Shown: positions 38,170 through 48,139 of the stretch, in pieces
How positions within the stretch are numbered: position 1 is the stretch's first letter
Layout of the letters: the number at the start of each line of letters is the position of its first letter
From: Prochlorococcus marinus subsp. marinus str. CCMP1375
GTDB taxonomy: Bacteria; Cyanobacteriota; Cyanobacteriia; PCC-6307; Cyanobiaceae
Assembly (NCBI RefSeq): GCF_000007925.1
Contig: NC_005042.1
Span: forward strand, 248,001 to 312,000
Direction: 5' to 3'
DNA length: 64,000 nt
Notes under the pieces: generated by a model
The model's database searches: none
What the model was told of the DNA's origin: nothing
Seen by the model: only the letters and a program-made list of their open reading frames with translations
Translations under genes and position numbers: made by a program

Positions 38170-38256
38170 CAGATAGCAACTCTATTTTACCCATATTTGT
38201 ATTTGTAATGGCTGCGTTTCTAGAAAATCAGCCGATATGACTCTTTCTATCTTTTT

Positions 38257-39765
38257 ATGACCACTGCTTTGCAATCGCCGCCAAGGCGTCGCATTGCCCG
38301 CCTTCAAGAAGTCAGTCTTCTTGAAGGGCCAATGCTTCTCCTCCGTAGCATTCGTGGATTTCGATCCAATCAATCCTTGATTTGGTTGGCAACAGTTCCA
38401 TTGGCACTTTTAGGCTTAGGGGTTTTTGGGTTTGCTGCTCGTGCAGGCGTAGGACTATCTGATTTATCAGGCGCTCAAGCTGCGAGCTTCTTGGCAGATA
38501 ACCTATGGCTTTTTATAGCAACGATCCTTGTAATTTTTATGAATGCTGGCTTCGCAATGGTTGAAGCTGGGATGTGTCGTCAAAAGAATGCAGTGAACAT
38601 TTTGGCCAAAAACCTTTTTGTTTTTGCTCTTGCTGTAACTGCTTATTGGTTCATTGGTTATTCCATAATGTATGGAGGAACTCCAATTATTGGTGGAGTA
38701 ATTTTTTCTAATGGCTTTTTCTTCAACCCTGATCCGTCAGATGCACTTAGTTGTGCCGCTGGATTAGGAGCTGATGGATGTAGTCAATTAGTCCCTGCAG
38801 TAGACTTCCTCTTTCAGGCTGCTTTTGCAGGTACAGCAGCAACTATTGTTTCTGGTCTTGTAGCAGAGAGAGTGAAGTTTGGAGAATTTGTTGTTTTCTC
38901 GCTAGTCCTTACTGCTTTCATATATCCAATTGCTGGTAGTTGGCAGTGGAATGGCGCAGGTTGGTTATCGCAGTTAGGTTTCATTGATTTTGCGGGCTCT
39001 TCAATTGTCCACTCAGTTGGGGGATGGGCTGGTCTTGTAGGAGCAATGCTTCTTGGACCAAGAATTGGCAAATTTGTTGATGGGAAGCCCCAAGCAATGC
39101 CAGGGCACAACATGGCAATCGCAACTCTTGGTGCTCTGATCCTTTGGATTGGTTGGTATGGCTTTAACCCAGGTTCAGAGTTGGCTATGGATGAATATGT
39201 AGCTTACGTTGCAGTTACAACAACTCTTGCAGCAGCTGGTGGAGCTATTGCAGCTACATTGCTTTCTACTCTTACTTCCGGCAAGCCAGATCTAACAATG
39301 ATCATTAATGGAATATTGGCTGGTCTTGTAAGCATTACTGCTGGCTGTGGAAACATGACACTTTCTGGATCTTGGCTTGCAGGATTTGTTGGAGGCTTAA
39401 TAGTTGTTTTCGCAGTTTCTGCTTTGGATTCAGCTGGAATAGATGACCCAGTTGGAGCTTTCTCAGTTCACGGTGTATGCGGCGTTTGGGGAACAGTTGT
39501 TATTGGTCTCTGGGGCGTTGATGGAATGGATCCAGGAGCAGCTGGGATTGGCTTGTTTAATGGGGGAGGACTAAACACTTTGCTTATTCAGGCACTTGGA
39601 GCAGGTGCTTATGCAATATGGACAGTAGTAACCTGTTGGCTAGCTTGGACTGTTATTGGTGGTTTCTTCGGTGGCATTCGTGTTAGTGAGGAGGAAGAGA
39701 TTCAAGGTCTTGATATAGGTGAACATGGTATGGAGGCATATCCAGACTTCGCTTCATCTAATTAA
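38257..39765 (+). CDS. amt1: Ammonium transporter Amt1
   Basis: The 502-residue Amt/Rh-family channel imports ammonium across the plasma membrane. It has about 11 membrane segments after a hydrophilic N-terminus of roughly 38 residues. Signatures are [19 protein letters not shown] near the first core helix, [33 protein letters not shown] with the first pore His, and [19 protein letters not shown] with the second. An NtcA box lies upstream and a strong intrinsic terminator downstream. The gene is monocistronic. Confidence 0.97.
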   Translation: MTTALQSPPRRRIARLQEVSLLEGPMLLLRSIRGFRSNQSLIWLATVPLALLGLGVFGFAARAGVGLSDLSGAQAASFLADNLWLFIATILVIFMNAGFAMVEAGMCRQKNAVNILAKNLFVFALAVTAYWFIGYSIMYGGTPIIGGVIFSNGFFFNPDPSDALSCAAGLGADGCSQLVPAVDFLFQAAFAGTAATIVSGLVAERVKFGEFVVFSLVLTAFIYPIAGSWQWNGAGWLSQLGFIDFAGSSIVHSVGGWAGLVGAMLLGPRIGKFVDGKPQAMPGHNMAIATLGALILWIGWYGFNPGSELAMDEYVAYVAVTTTLAAAGGAIAATLLSTLTSGKPDLTMIINGILAGLVSITAGCGNMTLSGSWLAGFVGGLIVVFAVSALDSAGIDDPVGAFSVHGVCGVWGTVVIGLWGVDGMDPGAAGIGLFNGGGLNTLLIQALGAGAYAIWTVVTCWLAWTVIGGFFGGIRVSEEEEIQGLDIGEHGMEAYPDFASSN

Positions 39766-39783
39766 GAAAAACCTTTTCTTTAC

Positions 39784-39814
39784 AAAAAGCTTGGCGTTAA
39801 GCCAAGCTTTTTTT
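39784..39814 (+). terminator. Intrinsic terminator of amt1
   Basis: AAAAAGCTTGGC pairs with GCCAAGCTTTTT around a 5-base loop and runs into T (to 39814). It lies 19 bases past the amt1 stop and before ispH. Confidence 0.93.
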
Positions 39815-39862
39815 GCTTTTTGGGTCTTTTCTAATAGAGTCTTGTTATTAATGGCAGCTTTA

Positions 39863-41080
39863 ATGGATACTCAAGCTTTTAAGCGATCGCTGCATCATTC
39901 TGATCGTTATAACCGTAGAGGGTTTGAATCACCTGCAAAACGTGCTCAGGCTCTTGAAAAGGCTTATCAAAGTAATTTGATAGCCTCTATTCGTGATAAT
40001 GGATATTTGTTAGAGCACGGAAGGTTAAGAGTAAAGCTTGCAGAGGCATTTGGTTTTTGTTGGGGAGTAGAACGTGCGGTCGCAATGGCCTATGAAACTA
40101 GACGACATTATCCAACAGAAAGTATTTGGATTACCAATGAAATTATTCATAACCCCTCTGTTAATGATCATTTGAGGAATATGAATGTTCGTTTTATTTC
40201 GGCTGAGAAAGGTATTAAGGATTTTTCGTCAGTAGAAGAAGGGGATGTTGTGATACTGCCAGCATTTGGGGCAACAGTTCATGAGATGAAATTACTTCAT
40301 GAAAGAGGGTGCCATATCATAGACACAACTTGTCCTTGGGTTTCAAAGGTTTGGCATACAGTAGAGAAACATAAGAAGCATGAATTCAGTTCAATTATTC
40401 ATGGGAAAGTGAAGCATGAGGAAACATTAGCAACTAGTTCTTTCGCTGGAACATATCTTGTAGTACTAGATTTGAAGGAAGCTCAGTATGTTTCTGATTA
40501 TATTCTTGGCAAGGGGAATCGAGATGATTTTCTAAGGAGATTTTCCAGGGCTTCTTCTCAAGGATTTGATCCAGATAGAGATTTAAAGAGGTTAGGAGTT
40601 GCAAATCAAACAACAATGCTTAAGAGCGAGACCGAGGAGATAGGCAGGCTTTTTGAAAAGACCATGCTTAGAAAATATGGTCCTGCTGAATTAAATGAAC
40701 ATTTCTTAGCTTTTAATACTATTTGCGATGCTACAGAAGAAAGACAAGATGCAATGTTTTCCTTAGTTGATGAACCTTTGGACTTGTTAGTTGTTATTGG
40801 TGGTTTTAATTCTTCTAATACAACTCATCTTCAAGAAATTGCTCTTGCTAAGGGGATACGCTCTTTTCATATAGACACCCCTGAAAGAATCGGAGAGATA
40901 GAAAATACTATTACTCATAAACCTTTAGGTGATGACTTGAGGGTAGAGTCTAATTTTTTACCAGAAGGAAAGATTAATGTAGGTATTACTTCTGGTGCTT
41001 CTACACCAGATAGAATTGTTGAACATGTAATTCAAAAACTTATAAACCTTAGTGAGAGAAAGCTAATGACTGAGAATTGA
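39863..41080 (+). CDS. ispH: 4-hydroxy-3-methylbut-2-enyl diphosphate reductase
   Basis: This [4Fe-4S] enzyme makes IPP and DMAPP in the last MEP-pathway step. I take Met 39863 ([10 protein letters not shown], 405 residues); Met 39851 is also possible. The open frame reaches back into amt1, but that stretch crosses the amt1 terminator. The cluster cysteines are in [21 protein letters not shown] and [22 protein letters not shown] and GASTPD are also standard. The N-terminal extension of about 60 residues is usual in cyanobacterial and plant IspH. Confidence 0.96.
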   Translation: MDTQAFKRSLHHSDRYNRRGFESPAKRAQALEKAYQSNLIASIRDNGYLLEHGRLRVKLAEAFGFCWGVERAVAMAYETRRHYPTESIWITNEIIHNPSVNDHLRNMNVRFISAEKGIKDFSSVEEGDVVILPAFGATVHEMKLLHERGCHIIDTTCPWVSKVWHTVEKHKKHEFSSIIHGKVKHEETLATSSFAGTYLVVLDLKEAQYVSDYILGKGNRDDFLRRFSRASSQGFDPDRDLKRLGVANQTTMLKSETEEIGRLFEKTMLRKYGPAELNEHFLAFNTICDATEERQDAMFSLVDEPLDLLVVIGGFNSSNTTHLQEIALAKGIRSFHIDTPERIGEIENTITHKPLGDDLRVESNFLPEGKINVGITSGASTPDRIVEHVIQKLINLSERKLMTEN

Positions 41081-41205
41081 TTCTTATATATCCCTCACAA
41101 TATTATTAATTTTATAGATAGTTTTTAGCATCCAATACGTTGCAAAATAAGCGCAACTAACGGATTTGCAGATAAACAACTAATATATAAATCTAATGCT
41201 TATAA

Positions 41206-41772
41206 ATGATGGCTAACTCAGGCAGGCGAAATTCTGAAGATTTGGGCGCTTCTAACAGTAATCTGCCGCAGCAGAAAGTTGAAGTGGTAGTTGCAAATCC
41301 ATCAGCAGGAGAGGTGAATATTTTAGGTGAGCTTTCTATTTTTGTTCTTAGAGTTGTTTTTAGTCTCTTTATGATCCATCATGGCCTTGAAAAATTGCAG
41401 GATCCACAAGGCTTTGCAGAATTTGTCGTCGGTAAATATTTCACCTTCCTGCCTGGAGATCCCATCATATGGACCTTTGCTGCTGGTTTAACACAAATTA
41501 TCTGTCCTATTGGCCTTGCTTTGGGAGTGTTGACAAGGCTTGCTGCTCTTGGCCTTCTTAATACAATGCTATTTGCTCTTTATTTTCACTTTGTTGATAC
41601 AGGTTTAGAAGGCTTCCCTTTAGCAGTTGTAGAAGGCCATAACTATATATTTGAATTGTCTGCAATTTATGCTGCTATATCTTTATATTTTTTGTGTGCA
41701 GGGCCTGGAAGGTTGTCAGTTCTTAGAAAAGCAAATAAAGTCACTTATTATCCTCAAGGTAAAGAAAGCTAG
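41206..41772 (+). CDS. DoxX family membrane protein
   Basis: The 188-residue protein has a polar N-terminus of about 40 residues and four membrane segments: ILGELSIFVLRVVFSLFMIH with the typical HHGLEKL after it, FAAGLTQIICPIGLALGVL, LGLLNTMLFALYFHF, and the segment after VVEGHNYIFELSAIYAAISL. This is the DoxX-like fold, found in quinone-linked or redox-related membrane proteins. The role here is unknown. It lies alone between ispH and the convergent purH. ATG 41206 and 41209 are both usable. Confidence 0.88.
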   Translation: MMANSGRRNSEDLGASNSNLPQQKVEVVVANPSAGEVNILGELSIFVLRVVFSLFMIHHGLEKLQDPQGFAEFVVGKYFTFLPGDPIIWTFAAGLTQIICPIGLALGVLTRLAALGLLNTMLFALYFHFVDTGLEGFPLAVVEGHNYIFELSAIYAAISLYFLCAGPGRLSVLRKANKVTYYPQGKES

Positions 41773-41812
41773 GCTTTAGAATTAATCTAATTTCATATAG
41801 TAAATGAACTTC

Positions 41813-43369
41813 TTAGTGTAGAAAGTGTCGGCGACCTGTAAAAATCATAGATATATTTAACTCATTACAAGCTTCTATTGACAAGTTATCTTTTATGCTG
41901 CCTCCAGGTTGAATAATTGCAGTAATACCATGACTTGCTGCCATCCTAACTGTGTCATCAAAAGGGAAAAATCCATCACTTGCTAGAACAGCTTTCTTTG
42001 CTTTATCGCCAGCAGTTTCTAAAGCTATTTTTGCAGCACCAATTCTATTCATTTGACCAGCACCTATTCCAATTGTTTGGCCTGAAGATGCAATTGCAAT
42101 TGCATTAGAGCGGATATGCTTAACAACTTTCCAAGCAAAAGTTAAATCTTTTTTTTCTATAGAGCTTGGCTGTTTCTTGGTAACTACTTCCCAAGACTTT
42201 TCATCTATTAATTCATCATCACTTTCTTGTATTAATAATCCTCCAAGGATACTTCTTATATTATTTCTTTCTGATTGATCTATATAGTATTTATTCATTT
42301 CTAAAAGTCTTAGATTTTTCTTCTCTGAAAGAAGTAACTTTGCATCATTCTCAAAATTAGGTGCAATAACGCATTCTAAAAATAGATTTTTTAATTCAGA
42401 GGCTGTTGCTAGATCTATAGAAGAATTTACTGCCACGATTCCACCAAATGCACTTGTTCTATCTGCATCAAGAGCTTTTTTTAGGGCCAATGAAACAGAA
42501 TTTGCTGTTGCAACACCACAAGGATTTGTATGCTTAATTACTACAGCCGCCTTTTGAGAAGTTGTGGCCAGTAAATTTTCGTCATATCCAAATTCTCGAA
42601 TTGTTGATAGAGCTGCCTCTAGATCTAATAGATTGTTCATGCTAAGTTCCTTCCCTTGTATTTGTTTTGCTCCTCCCCATCCTTGATCTTGGTGGCTATA
42701 CCAAGAAGCTGATTGATGAGGGTTCTCTCCATATCTCAAGGTTTGTTTTAGAGGTATGGATTCAATCCATTGAGAGGATTTCTTTTCTGCATTAAGTTTC
42801 ATCCAGCGACTAATAGCATTGTCATAATTAGCTGTGTGCTCAAACGCTTCTTTCGCTAGTTCTCTTCGCATCTCGTTAGATAATGTCCCTTTCTTTAAAG
42901 CCTGTAAAAAAGGTTGATATTGCTCTGGTCTAGTTAAGACAGATACTGACTCATGGTTTTTAGCTGCTGCACGAACCATTGCTGGACCCCCAATGTCTAT
43001 ATTTTCAATAGCTTCTTCCCAACTGATATTTGGCTTTTTAATGGTTTCTTGAAATGGATATAAATTAACAACTACTAAATCAATAGCTTTAATCTTTTGA
43101 TCTTTGAGATCTTTTTGATGGAATAGATCTCCTTTCTTTGCAAGGATTCCTCCATGAACTTTAGGATGAAGAGTTTTTACTCTGCCTCCTAAGATTTCTG
43201 GAGCACCTGTGTATTCTGCTACTGGAGTAACAAGGATTCCAGCTTGCTGCAATGTTTTGGCAGTACCTCCGCTGGAAATAATTTCAAATCCATATTCGAT
43301 GCTTAGTTCTTTCGCTAAAGGGATTAGCCCTTCTTTGTTTGAAACGCTTAATAATGCAATAGGTGGCAT
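41813..43369 (-). CDS. purH: Bifunctional AICAR transformylase/IMP cyclohydrolase
   Basis: The enzyme performs the last two steps of IMP synthesis. From Met 43369 ([14 protein letters not shown]) it has 518 residues; eight further codons are open upstream but lie before the family start. The N-terminal cyclohydrolase half has [13 protein letters not shown] and [16 protein letters not shown]. The C-terminal transformylase half has [26 protein letters not shown] and [20 protein letters not shown]. It is divergent from the hydrolase gene at 43429. Confidence 0.97.
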
Positions 43370-43428
43370 AAGAAAAAAATAATGGCATCCCAACAGCTAA
43401 CTTACGCATCAGAGATGCAATTTGGTTA

Positions 43429-44034
43429 ATGGGAAAAGAACTTTTTTCTTTTAATTCTGAAATTGCTAGTCATAGATTGATTTTGCTTCATGGCTGGGGT
43501 GCTGATGCAGAGGATTTAATCCCTTTAGGACAAATCTTGTTGAAAGAAATGGAAAAGAATATTGAATTAATTTCTCTGCGAGCGCCTTGTTTACATCCCC
43601 AAGGTGCTGGCAGGCAGTGGTATGGGCTGTTCCCTTCAAATTGGGTTGAAGCTGAACAAGCAACTCAGGATCTTCGTATCCGTTTGAATAAATTAGCTTC
43701 ATCTAAAATTCCATTAGAAAAAACTGTACTTCTTGGCTTTTCGCAAGGGGGTGCAATGGCTCTAGCTGCAGGAGCGAGTTTGCCATTGGCAGGATTAGTG
43801 GGATGTAGTGCTTACCCTCATCCAGGTTTAAGAGCTAATAACAATTCACCACCTGTATTTTTAAGTCATGGAAAATTAGATGAAGTTGTTCCAGTTAATC
43901 AATCTAAGCAATTATTTAATTTATTTAATCAAAAAACAGATTTAGTAGAGCTTCATCTTTTTGATGGTGCTCATGAAATTCCAAATGAACTAATAAAAAA
44001 TATTCAAATATTCTTAGATAAATGTATTAAATAA
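43429..44034 (+). CDS. Carboxylesterase/phospholipase-type alpha/beta hydrolase
   Basis: The 201-residue hydrolase has the oxyanion region HRLILLHGWGADAEDLIPLG, the nucleophile elbow GFSQGGAMALA, the Asp in GKLDEVVPV and the His in FDGAHEIP, so the Ser-Asp-His triad is complete. This is the abhydrolase_2 (YpfH/EstB-like) type, acting on short acyl esters or lysophospholipids in the cytosol. The true substrate is not predictable. It converges on the DUF3155 gene, 12 bases away. Confidence 0.88.
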   Translation: MGKELFSFNSEIASHRLILLHGWGADAEDLIPLGQILLKEMEKNIELISLRAPCLHPQGAGRQWYGLFPSNWVEAEQATQDLRIRLNKLASSKIPLEKTVLLGFSQGGAMALAAGASLPLAGLVGCSAYPHPGLRANNNSPPVFLSHGKLDEVVPVNQSKQLFNLFNQKTDLVELHLFDGAHEIPNELIKNIQIFLDKCIK

Positions 44035-44046
44035 CAACTCTTTATT

Positions 44047-44415
44047 CTAAACAAAAGCATATTCATATTCTTCAATTTCTTCCCAGTCATCAGCAGTTAA
44101 TTCTAGCCCTTCAAACATATTGTGTTCGCCTACTGCCTCAACTATATGGCGTAAAGAAGGAAATAGGAAATGATTTTCTTCCGCATATTGAGCACTAAAT
44201 AAACCTTTCTCACCCCAGAAAAACCTGTCGGTAGTATGCTCATTCCTGCGAACATTGACAATCGCAGGAGCATTAATAGTTGTTTCTGCGATATAGCGTC
44301 TAGCAGCCGTTACTGGCTTATAAGAACCAGTCTCGAGATGAAAAGTTGGGACATGAGCCATGACTCTTTGACCAGCTAAGCGTCTACGGCTAATCCTCTT
44401 GCGCTTTTTTGACAT
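44047..44415 (-). CDS. DUF3155-like cyanobacterial protein
   Basis: The 122-residue soluble protein has a very basic start (MSKKRKRISRRRLAGQR), the conserved core VNVRRNEHTTDRFFWGEKGL, AQYAEENHFLFPSLR and a strongly acidic end (TADDWEEIEEYEY). This is the pattern I recall for DUF3155. The charge split suggests nucleic-acid or protein binding, but no function is known. Confidence 0.78.
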   Translation of the reverse strand: MSKKRKRISRRRLAGQRVMAHVPTFHLETGSYKPVTAARRYIAETTINAPAIVNVRRNEHTTDRFFWGEKGLFSAQYAEENHFLFPSLRHIVEAVGEHNMFEGLELTADDWEEIEEYEYAFV

Positions 44416-44768
44416 GAGATAATGGCCTTGGAGGAAAAAAGTGAATTAAGAGTGACCAGCAAGCACTAAATTAATAAATTCGCTGGCTAAAAAGAATTTA
44501 CGAAAATTAATTGAGAATTTCTAATGAATTCTTTTGGACAACGAAAGTTGCAAAAAACTCAACTTAAATTAGCAAGACTTGACTCAGGGGACCCATCAAC
44601 CTCTGATATAGCCTTATAAGCAAATTCTAGTGCGACTTTGCTTGATAGACCATGCAAGAGTCTCTTGTAAAGTCTCTAAATTGGTCTTTTGATATCTTAA
44701 TACTTTTTTTTGATTTTTCAAGCAATTGACCTTTCCATTTTGTTGCAGAGGAGTGAAAATTAGATGTT
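44416..44768. other. 353-base intergenic region, no recognised gene
   Basis: The region holds the leaders of the divergent DUF3155 and histidine-kinase genes. Two tiny frames (44523-44618, 31 codons, and 44652-44729, 25 codons) lack convincing ribosome sites or protein-like composition. The more GC-balanced middle (about 44575-44680) could be transcribed as a small RNA, but I see no known motif or strong terminator. Confidence 0.5.
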
Positions 44769-45887
44769 ATGAAGTTCTCTGATAGGTTCCTAAGTCTTGT
44801 CGATCAGCAATTGAGCAGTTTCGAGTTTGACTCTGAATTGGAAACGGTTGTTGCTTATGTGGCTCAAACAAATGTAGGCAATTCGCCGACATTAGAGGTC
44901 ATAGGCCAAAGGCCAAAGCAGATTAGAAAAGTTTTAAGCCCTATAGAAAATGATCCAGACCTTAGGATCCCTTCCTTCAATCGGAGGTGGTATCCATTGC
45001 AAGAAGGATCAGTATTGTTAGGAGTAATTAGAGCAGAAAGGTTCCCTACAGAAAAACAATGGCCTGATTCTCTTGATAAGCGTTTGCAAATTAGTGCATC
45101 TGCATTGGCTAATTGTTTGAGCCTTGAACTTGATCGTGAAAAACTCCTAAATGAACTTAGTCAGCAAAAAGAGCAAATTGGAATATTGGTTCATCAGTTG
45201 AGGAACCCCTTAGCAGCTTTAAGGACATATGCTCAACTGCTTTTGAGGAAATTAGGCCCTGATAGCTCTCAGATAGATTTAGTTGAAGGATTGCTTAGCG
45301 AGCAAAAGCAAGTAGATAAATATCTTTTAGCTTTAGATGAAATTGCTCAGCCAACTCAATCAAATAAGACAATTGCTCCTGCTAGATTGCTTTTGCCTCC
45401 TTTGTTGCCATCCGAGGAACCAATAGATTTAATTGAATTATTGAAACCTCTAATTGATCGTGCTGAAGCTACTGCAAAATTGCAAGGACGTAAATGGATT
45501 GGACCTATTAATGTTCCACAGTGGATTAAAGAACCTAGGCCTGTCTCGGAGGGCTTTGTACCTGAGATAGTGGCTAATCTTTTAGAAAATGCATTTAGAT
45601 ATACATCTCCTGCTGCTTCAATAGGTATTTGTTTTAATGAGAATGGAATTTGTGTTTGGGATAGTGGAAAACCTATTCCTTTCTCTGAAAGGGAAAAGAT
45701 ATTTGAAAGTGGTTTTAGAAGCTCAGAAAGCTCATCTTATCAAGGGTCAGGACTTGGTTTGAGTCTAGGAAGGAAGTTGGCTAAACAGTTTTATGGTGAA
45801 TTAAATCTAATTACAGATCCTTCAATTTTTGATAGCTCCCTCCCTATAGAAGGAAATGCATTTGTTATTAGCTTGCCGGTAAAATGA
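44769..45887 (+). CDS. Sensor histidine kinase, soluble
   Basis: The 372-residue two-component kinase lacks membrane segments. The N-terminal region (about 1-125) resembles a GAF-like sensor, then a short coiled coil leads to the H-box LVHQLRNPLAALRTYAQLLL. The ATPase domain has the N-box VANLLENAFRYT, the G1 region VWDSGKPI, the F-box region FESGFRSS and the G2 region GSGLGLSLGRKLA. No response regulator adjoins it. Which cyanobacterial Hik it matches is not clear to me. It converges with cobS (20-base overlap of the 3' ends). Confidence 0.9.
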   Translation: MKFSDRFLSLVDQQLSSFEFDSELETVVAYVAQTNVGNSPTLEVIGQRPKQIRKVLSPIENDPDLRIPSFNRRWYPLQEGSVLLGVIRAERFPTEKQWPDSLDKRLQISASALANCLSLELDREKLLNELSQQKEQIGILVHQLRNPLAALRTYAQLLLRKLGPDSSQIDLVEGLLSEQKQVDKYLLALDEIAQPTQSNKTIAPARLLLPPLLPSEEPIDLIELLKPLIDRAEATAKLQGRKWIGPINVPQWIKEPRPVSEGFVPEIVANLLENAFRYTSPAASIGICFNENGICVWDSGKPIPFSEREKIFESGFRSSESSSYQGSGLGLSLGRKLAKQFYGELNLITDPSIFDSSLPIEGNAFVISLPVK

Positions 45888-46716
45888 TTGAAAAAATTAT
45901 TAGCATACATGTTTCTACTAATACAACAGATGCTCCATAAGAATCGCCAGAATGTCCTCCAAGACGCCTTGCTAGTAAATGTGGAATAATTAGAGCAGGT
46001 AGAAAACCTACAATTATTCCAATTATTAGATTAGGTGTCGAGATGATAGAAATATCTATATTGATTAATATGAAAATTAAAAAAGACAGAAAAGCATAAG
46101 AAGGTATTGATTCTATAAGGAAACCGCGCCAATTCTTTTTGTGTAGGAATTTAGAAGATCCTTCTTTGTTCAAATATGGATAATGACTTATAGCCCATAT
46201 CTGAGAATATCTACCCCAGAATGAAGCTATTGGTATTGCAAATAAAATAAGTAATCTAAGTTTAAATAAGGCTGCTATTTGTAATAAAAGATTAATAGTT
46301 AAAGCAATAATTCCACTTGCACCAATTCTACTATCTTTCATTGCTTCGATACACCTAGAAGGACCTGCAGCGATTCCATCAGCTGTATCCATAAGTCCAT
46401 CTACATGTATCCCGCCGGTAATCCATAAGCCAAGAGCTATTGCAATGAAAGGCATTGATTCATTAGGCCATTGCAATTGTAAGAGCAGAATTAGAACACT
46501 TACTTGCAAAACTCCTATTAATACTCCAATAAGAGGAGAGAAACGAGCAATGCGTTCAAATCTCGGATTGATTCGAGTTAATTTGGGAAAGACTGTATAA
46601 AAAAGCCAAGCCCCAGTAAGATCTTTTAACCAGTTTGGCGAGCTCAGAATAAAACCCTTTGAGAATTTGTTAAATAACAACGTAGGTTGGAAGAGAGGTA
46701 AATGCTTAAAAAGCAT
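45868..46716 (-). CDS. cobS: Cobalamin-5'-phosphate synthase CobS
   Basis: This polytopic enzyme joins adenosylcobinamide-GDP to the lower-ligand riboside phosphate, the last part of cobalamin (pseudocobalamin in picocyanobacteria) synthesis. Motifs are [51 protein letters not shown] and [18 protein letters not shown] start at Met 46716 (282 residues), because the longer open frame runs antisense into tgt. A shorter start near the WLKDLTGAW block is possible. It is divergent from tgt. Confidence 0.92.
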   Translation of the reverse strand: MLFKHLPLFQPTLLFNKFSKGFILSSPNWLKDLTGAWLFYTVFPKLTRINPRFERIARFSPLIGVLIGVLQVSVLILLLQLQWPNESMPFIAIALGLWITGGIHVDGLMDTADGIAAGPSRCIEAMKDSRIGASGIIALTINLLLQIAALFKLRLLILFAIPIASFWGRYSQIWAISHYPYLNKEGSSKFLHKKNWRGFLIESIPSYAFLSFLIFILINIDISIISTPNLIIGIIVGFLPALIIPHLLARRLGGHSGDSYGASVVLVETCMLIIFSIILPAS

Positions 46717-46741
46717 TTCTTTATTTTTAATAGATCTGCAG

Positions 46742-47860
46742 ATGTTTGATTTCAAGGTTCTTTCAAGAAGTACAAATACTGCTGGAAGAGTTGGTCGTTT
46801 ATCTACGCCACATGGCATTTTATCAACCCCTCAGTTTATGCCAGTTGGAACATTAGGGACTGTTAAAGGTATTACTGCAACTCAGTTAAAAGACACTAAT
46901 GCTCAAATGATTCTTGCCAATACCTTTCATTTACATTTGCAACCTGGCGAAGCAATTATAAAAGAATCAGGCGGTTTGCATTCTTTTATGAGTTGGGACC
47001 AGCCAATCCTTACTGATTCAGGGGGATATCAAGTATTTAGTTTGGGGAAGTTAAATAAAATAGATGACTTTGGTGTTTCCTTTAAAAGTCCTCGGGATGG
47101 AAGTCATATTGAATTAACACCGGAAAAGGCAATTCAAATACAAATGGACTTAGGAGCTGATGTAGTAATGGCCTTTGATCAATGTCCGCCTTATCCAGCA
47201 AGCAAAGTTGAGGTAGAAGAAGCTTGTAAACGAACTCATTTGTGGCTTGAGAGATGTGTAGCTACTCATTCAAAGGAAGATCAGGCACTCTTTGGAATTG
47301 TTCAAGGAGGATGCTTTTTAGATCTTCGTGAAGAAAGTGCTCGAAGGGTGGCAAGTTTTCATCTGCCTGGCATAGCAATTGGTGGAGTAAGCGTTGGTGA
47401 GCCAAGTGATCAAATTCATAAGATAGTTCGTCATGTAGCTCCTTTGTTGCCGAATGAAGTTCCCAGGTATTTGATGGGGATAGGAACAATTAGAGAAATG
47501 GCTGTAGCCGTAGCTAACGGAGTTGATTTTTTTGATTGTGTTTTACCTACAAGATTGGGCAGGCATGGAACTGCCTTGGTTCGAGATGAACGCTGGAATT
47601 TGAGGAATGCATGTTTTAGAAATGATTATCAGCCTTTAGACACAACTTGTGTTTGTGAAACCTGCACTAATTACAACAGAGCGTATCTTCATCACTTAAT
47701 TCGAAATGATGAATTACTTGGCCTTACTTTGTTGAGCTTGCATAATCTCAGTCATTTAATCCGTTTTTCGCGTGCAATGGCAGTTGCAATTGAGGATGAT
47801 TGTTTTTCAGAGGATTTCGCTCCGTGGCAGAAAAGCTCTATTGCGCATTACACGTGGTAG
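46742..47860 (+). CDS. tgt: Queuine tRNA-ribosyltransferase
   Basis: The 372-residue enzyme swaps G34 for preQ1 in GUN tRNAs. From Met 46742 ([10 protein letters not shown]) it shows [27 protein letters not shown] with the catalytic Asp, [20 protein letters not shown] and the zinc site [17 protein letters not shown]. The frame is open 25 codons upstream, but that overlaps the divergent cobS start. psbK follows 33 bases later, a tgt-psbK order also known in other cyanobacteria. Confidence 0.97.
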   Translation: MFDFKVLSRSTNTAGRVGRLSTPHGILSTPQFMPVGTLGTVKGITATQLKDTNAQMILANTFHLHLQPGEAIIKESGGLHSFMSWDQPILTDSGGYQVFSLGKLNKIDDFGVSFKSPRDGSHIELTPEKAIQIQMDLGADVVMAFDQCPPYPASKVEVEEACKRTHLWLERCVATHSKEDQALFGIVQGGCFLDLREESARRVASFHLPGIAIGGVSVGEPSDQIHKIVRHVAPLLPNEVPRYLMGIGTIREMAVAVANGVDFFDCVLPTRLGRHGTALVRDERWNLRNACFRNDYQPLDTTCVCETCTNYNRAYLHHLIRNDELLGLTLLSLHNLSHLIRFSRAMAVAIEDDCFSEDFAPWQKSSIAHYTW

Positions 47861-47893
47861 CGTCTCTTGCAGACGTCCATTGATTATTTAGGG

Positions 47894-48037
47894 ATGGCCC
47901 CGCTTACCCTCGATTTGCTTGCTCAGTTACCTGAGGCTTACCAGCTTTATGCTCCAACGGTTGATGTCCTTCCGTTGATTCCACTACTATTTTTCTTGCT
48001 TGTTTTTGTATGGCAGGCTGCGGTGGGTTTTCGTTAG
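47894..48037 (+). CDS. psbK: Photosystem II protein PsbK
   Basis: This 47-residue protein runs from ATG 47894 to TAG 48037. A short propeptide [11 protein letters not shown] is followed by [19 protein letters not shown] and one membrane segment ending [10 protein letters not shown], the hallmark of PsbK. The mature protein sits beside CP43 in photosystem II. The 33-base gap from tgt suggests co-transcription. A 13-bp hairpin follows. Confidence 0.97.
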   Translation: MAPLTLDLLAQLPEAYQLYAPTVDVLPLIPLLFFLLVFVWQAAVGFR

Positions 48038-48040
48038 ATT

Positions 48041-48073
48041 TATTCTTTAGTTGATTGAAGCAACTAAAGAATA
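48041..48073. terminator. Perfect 13-bp hairpin after psbK
   Basis: TATTCTTTAGTTG (48041-48053) pairs exactly with CAACTAAAGAATA (48061-48073) around a 7-base loop. It starts three bases past the psbK stop and lies between psbK and a convergent gene, so it may act on both. Only a pyrimidine-rich TCCTCTTTCT follows, not a clean T-run. Confidence 0.75.
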
Positions 48074-48139
48074 TCCTCTTTCTGACTGGTAATCAGCCTG
48101 TTGGAACTATTGCCCTATCCGTTTTCTAAGAGCCTTTTT

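Noticed and set aside
39719-39862. Upstream extension of ispH into amt1
   Set aside because: It crosses the amt1 stop and its terminator; family similarity starts at MDTQAF.
41139-41157. GTTGC/GCAAC stem upstream of the DoxX gene
   Set aside because: Five base pairs with a 9-base loop is within chance expectation.
44523-44729. Two tiny plus-strand frames (31 and 25 codons)
   Set aside because: No ribosome-binding site, no membrane segment or motif, and such short frames are expected by chance.
46667-46818. Long overlapping 5' extensions of tgt and cobS
   Set aside because: Each is the antisense shadow of the other's real coding start; both proteins start at their usual N-termini without them.
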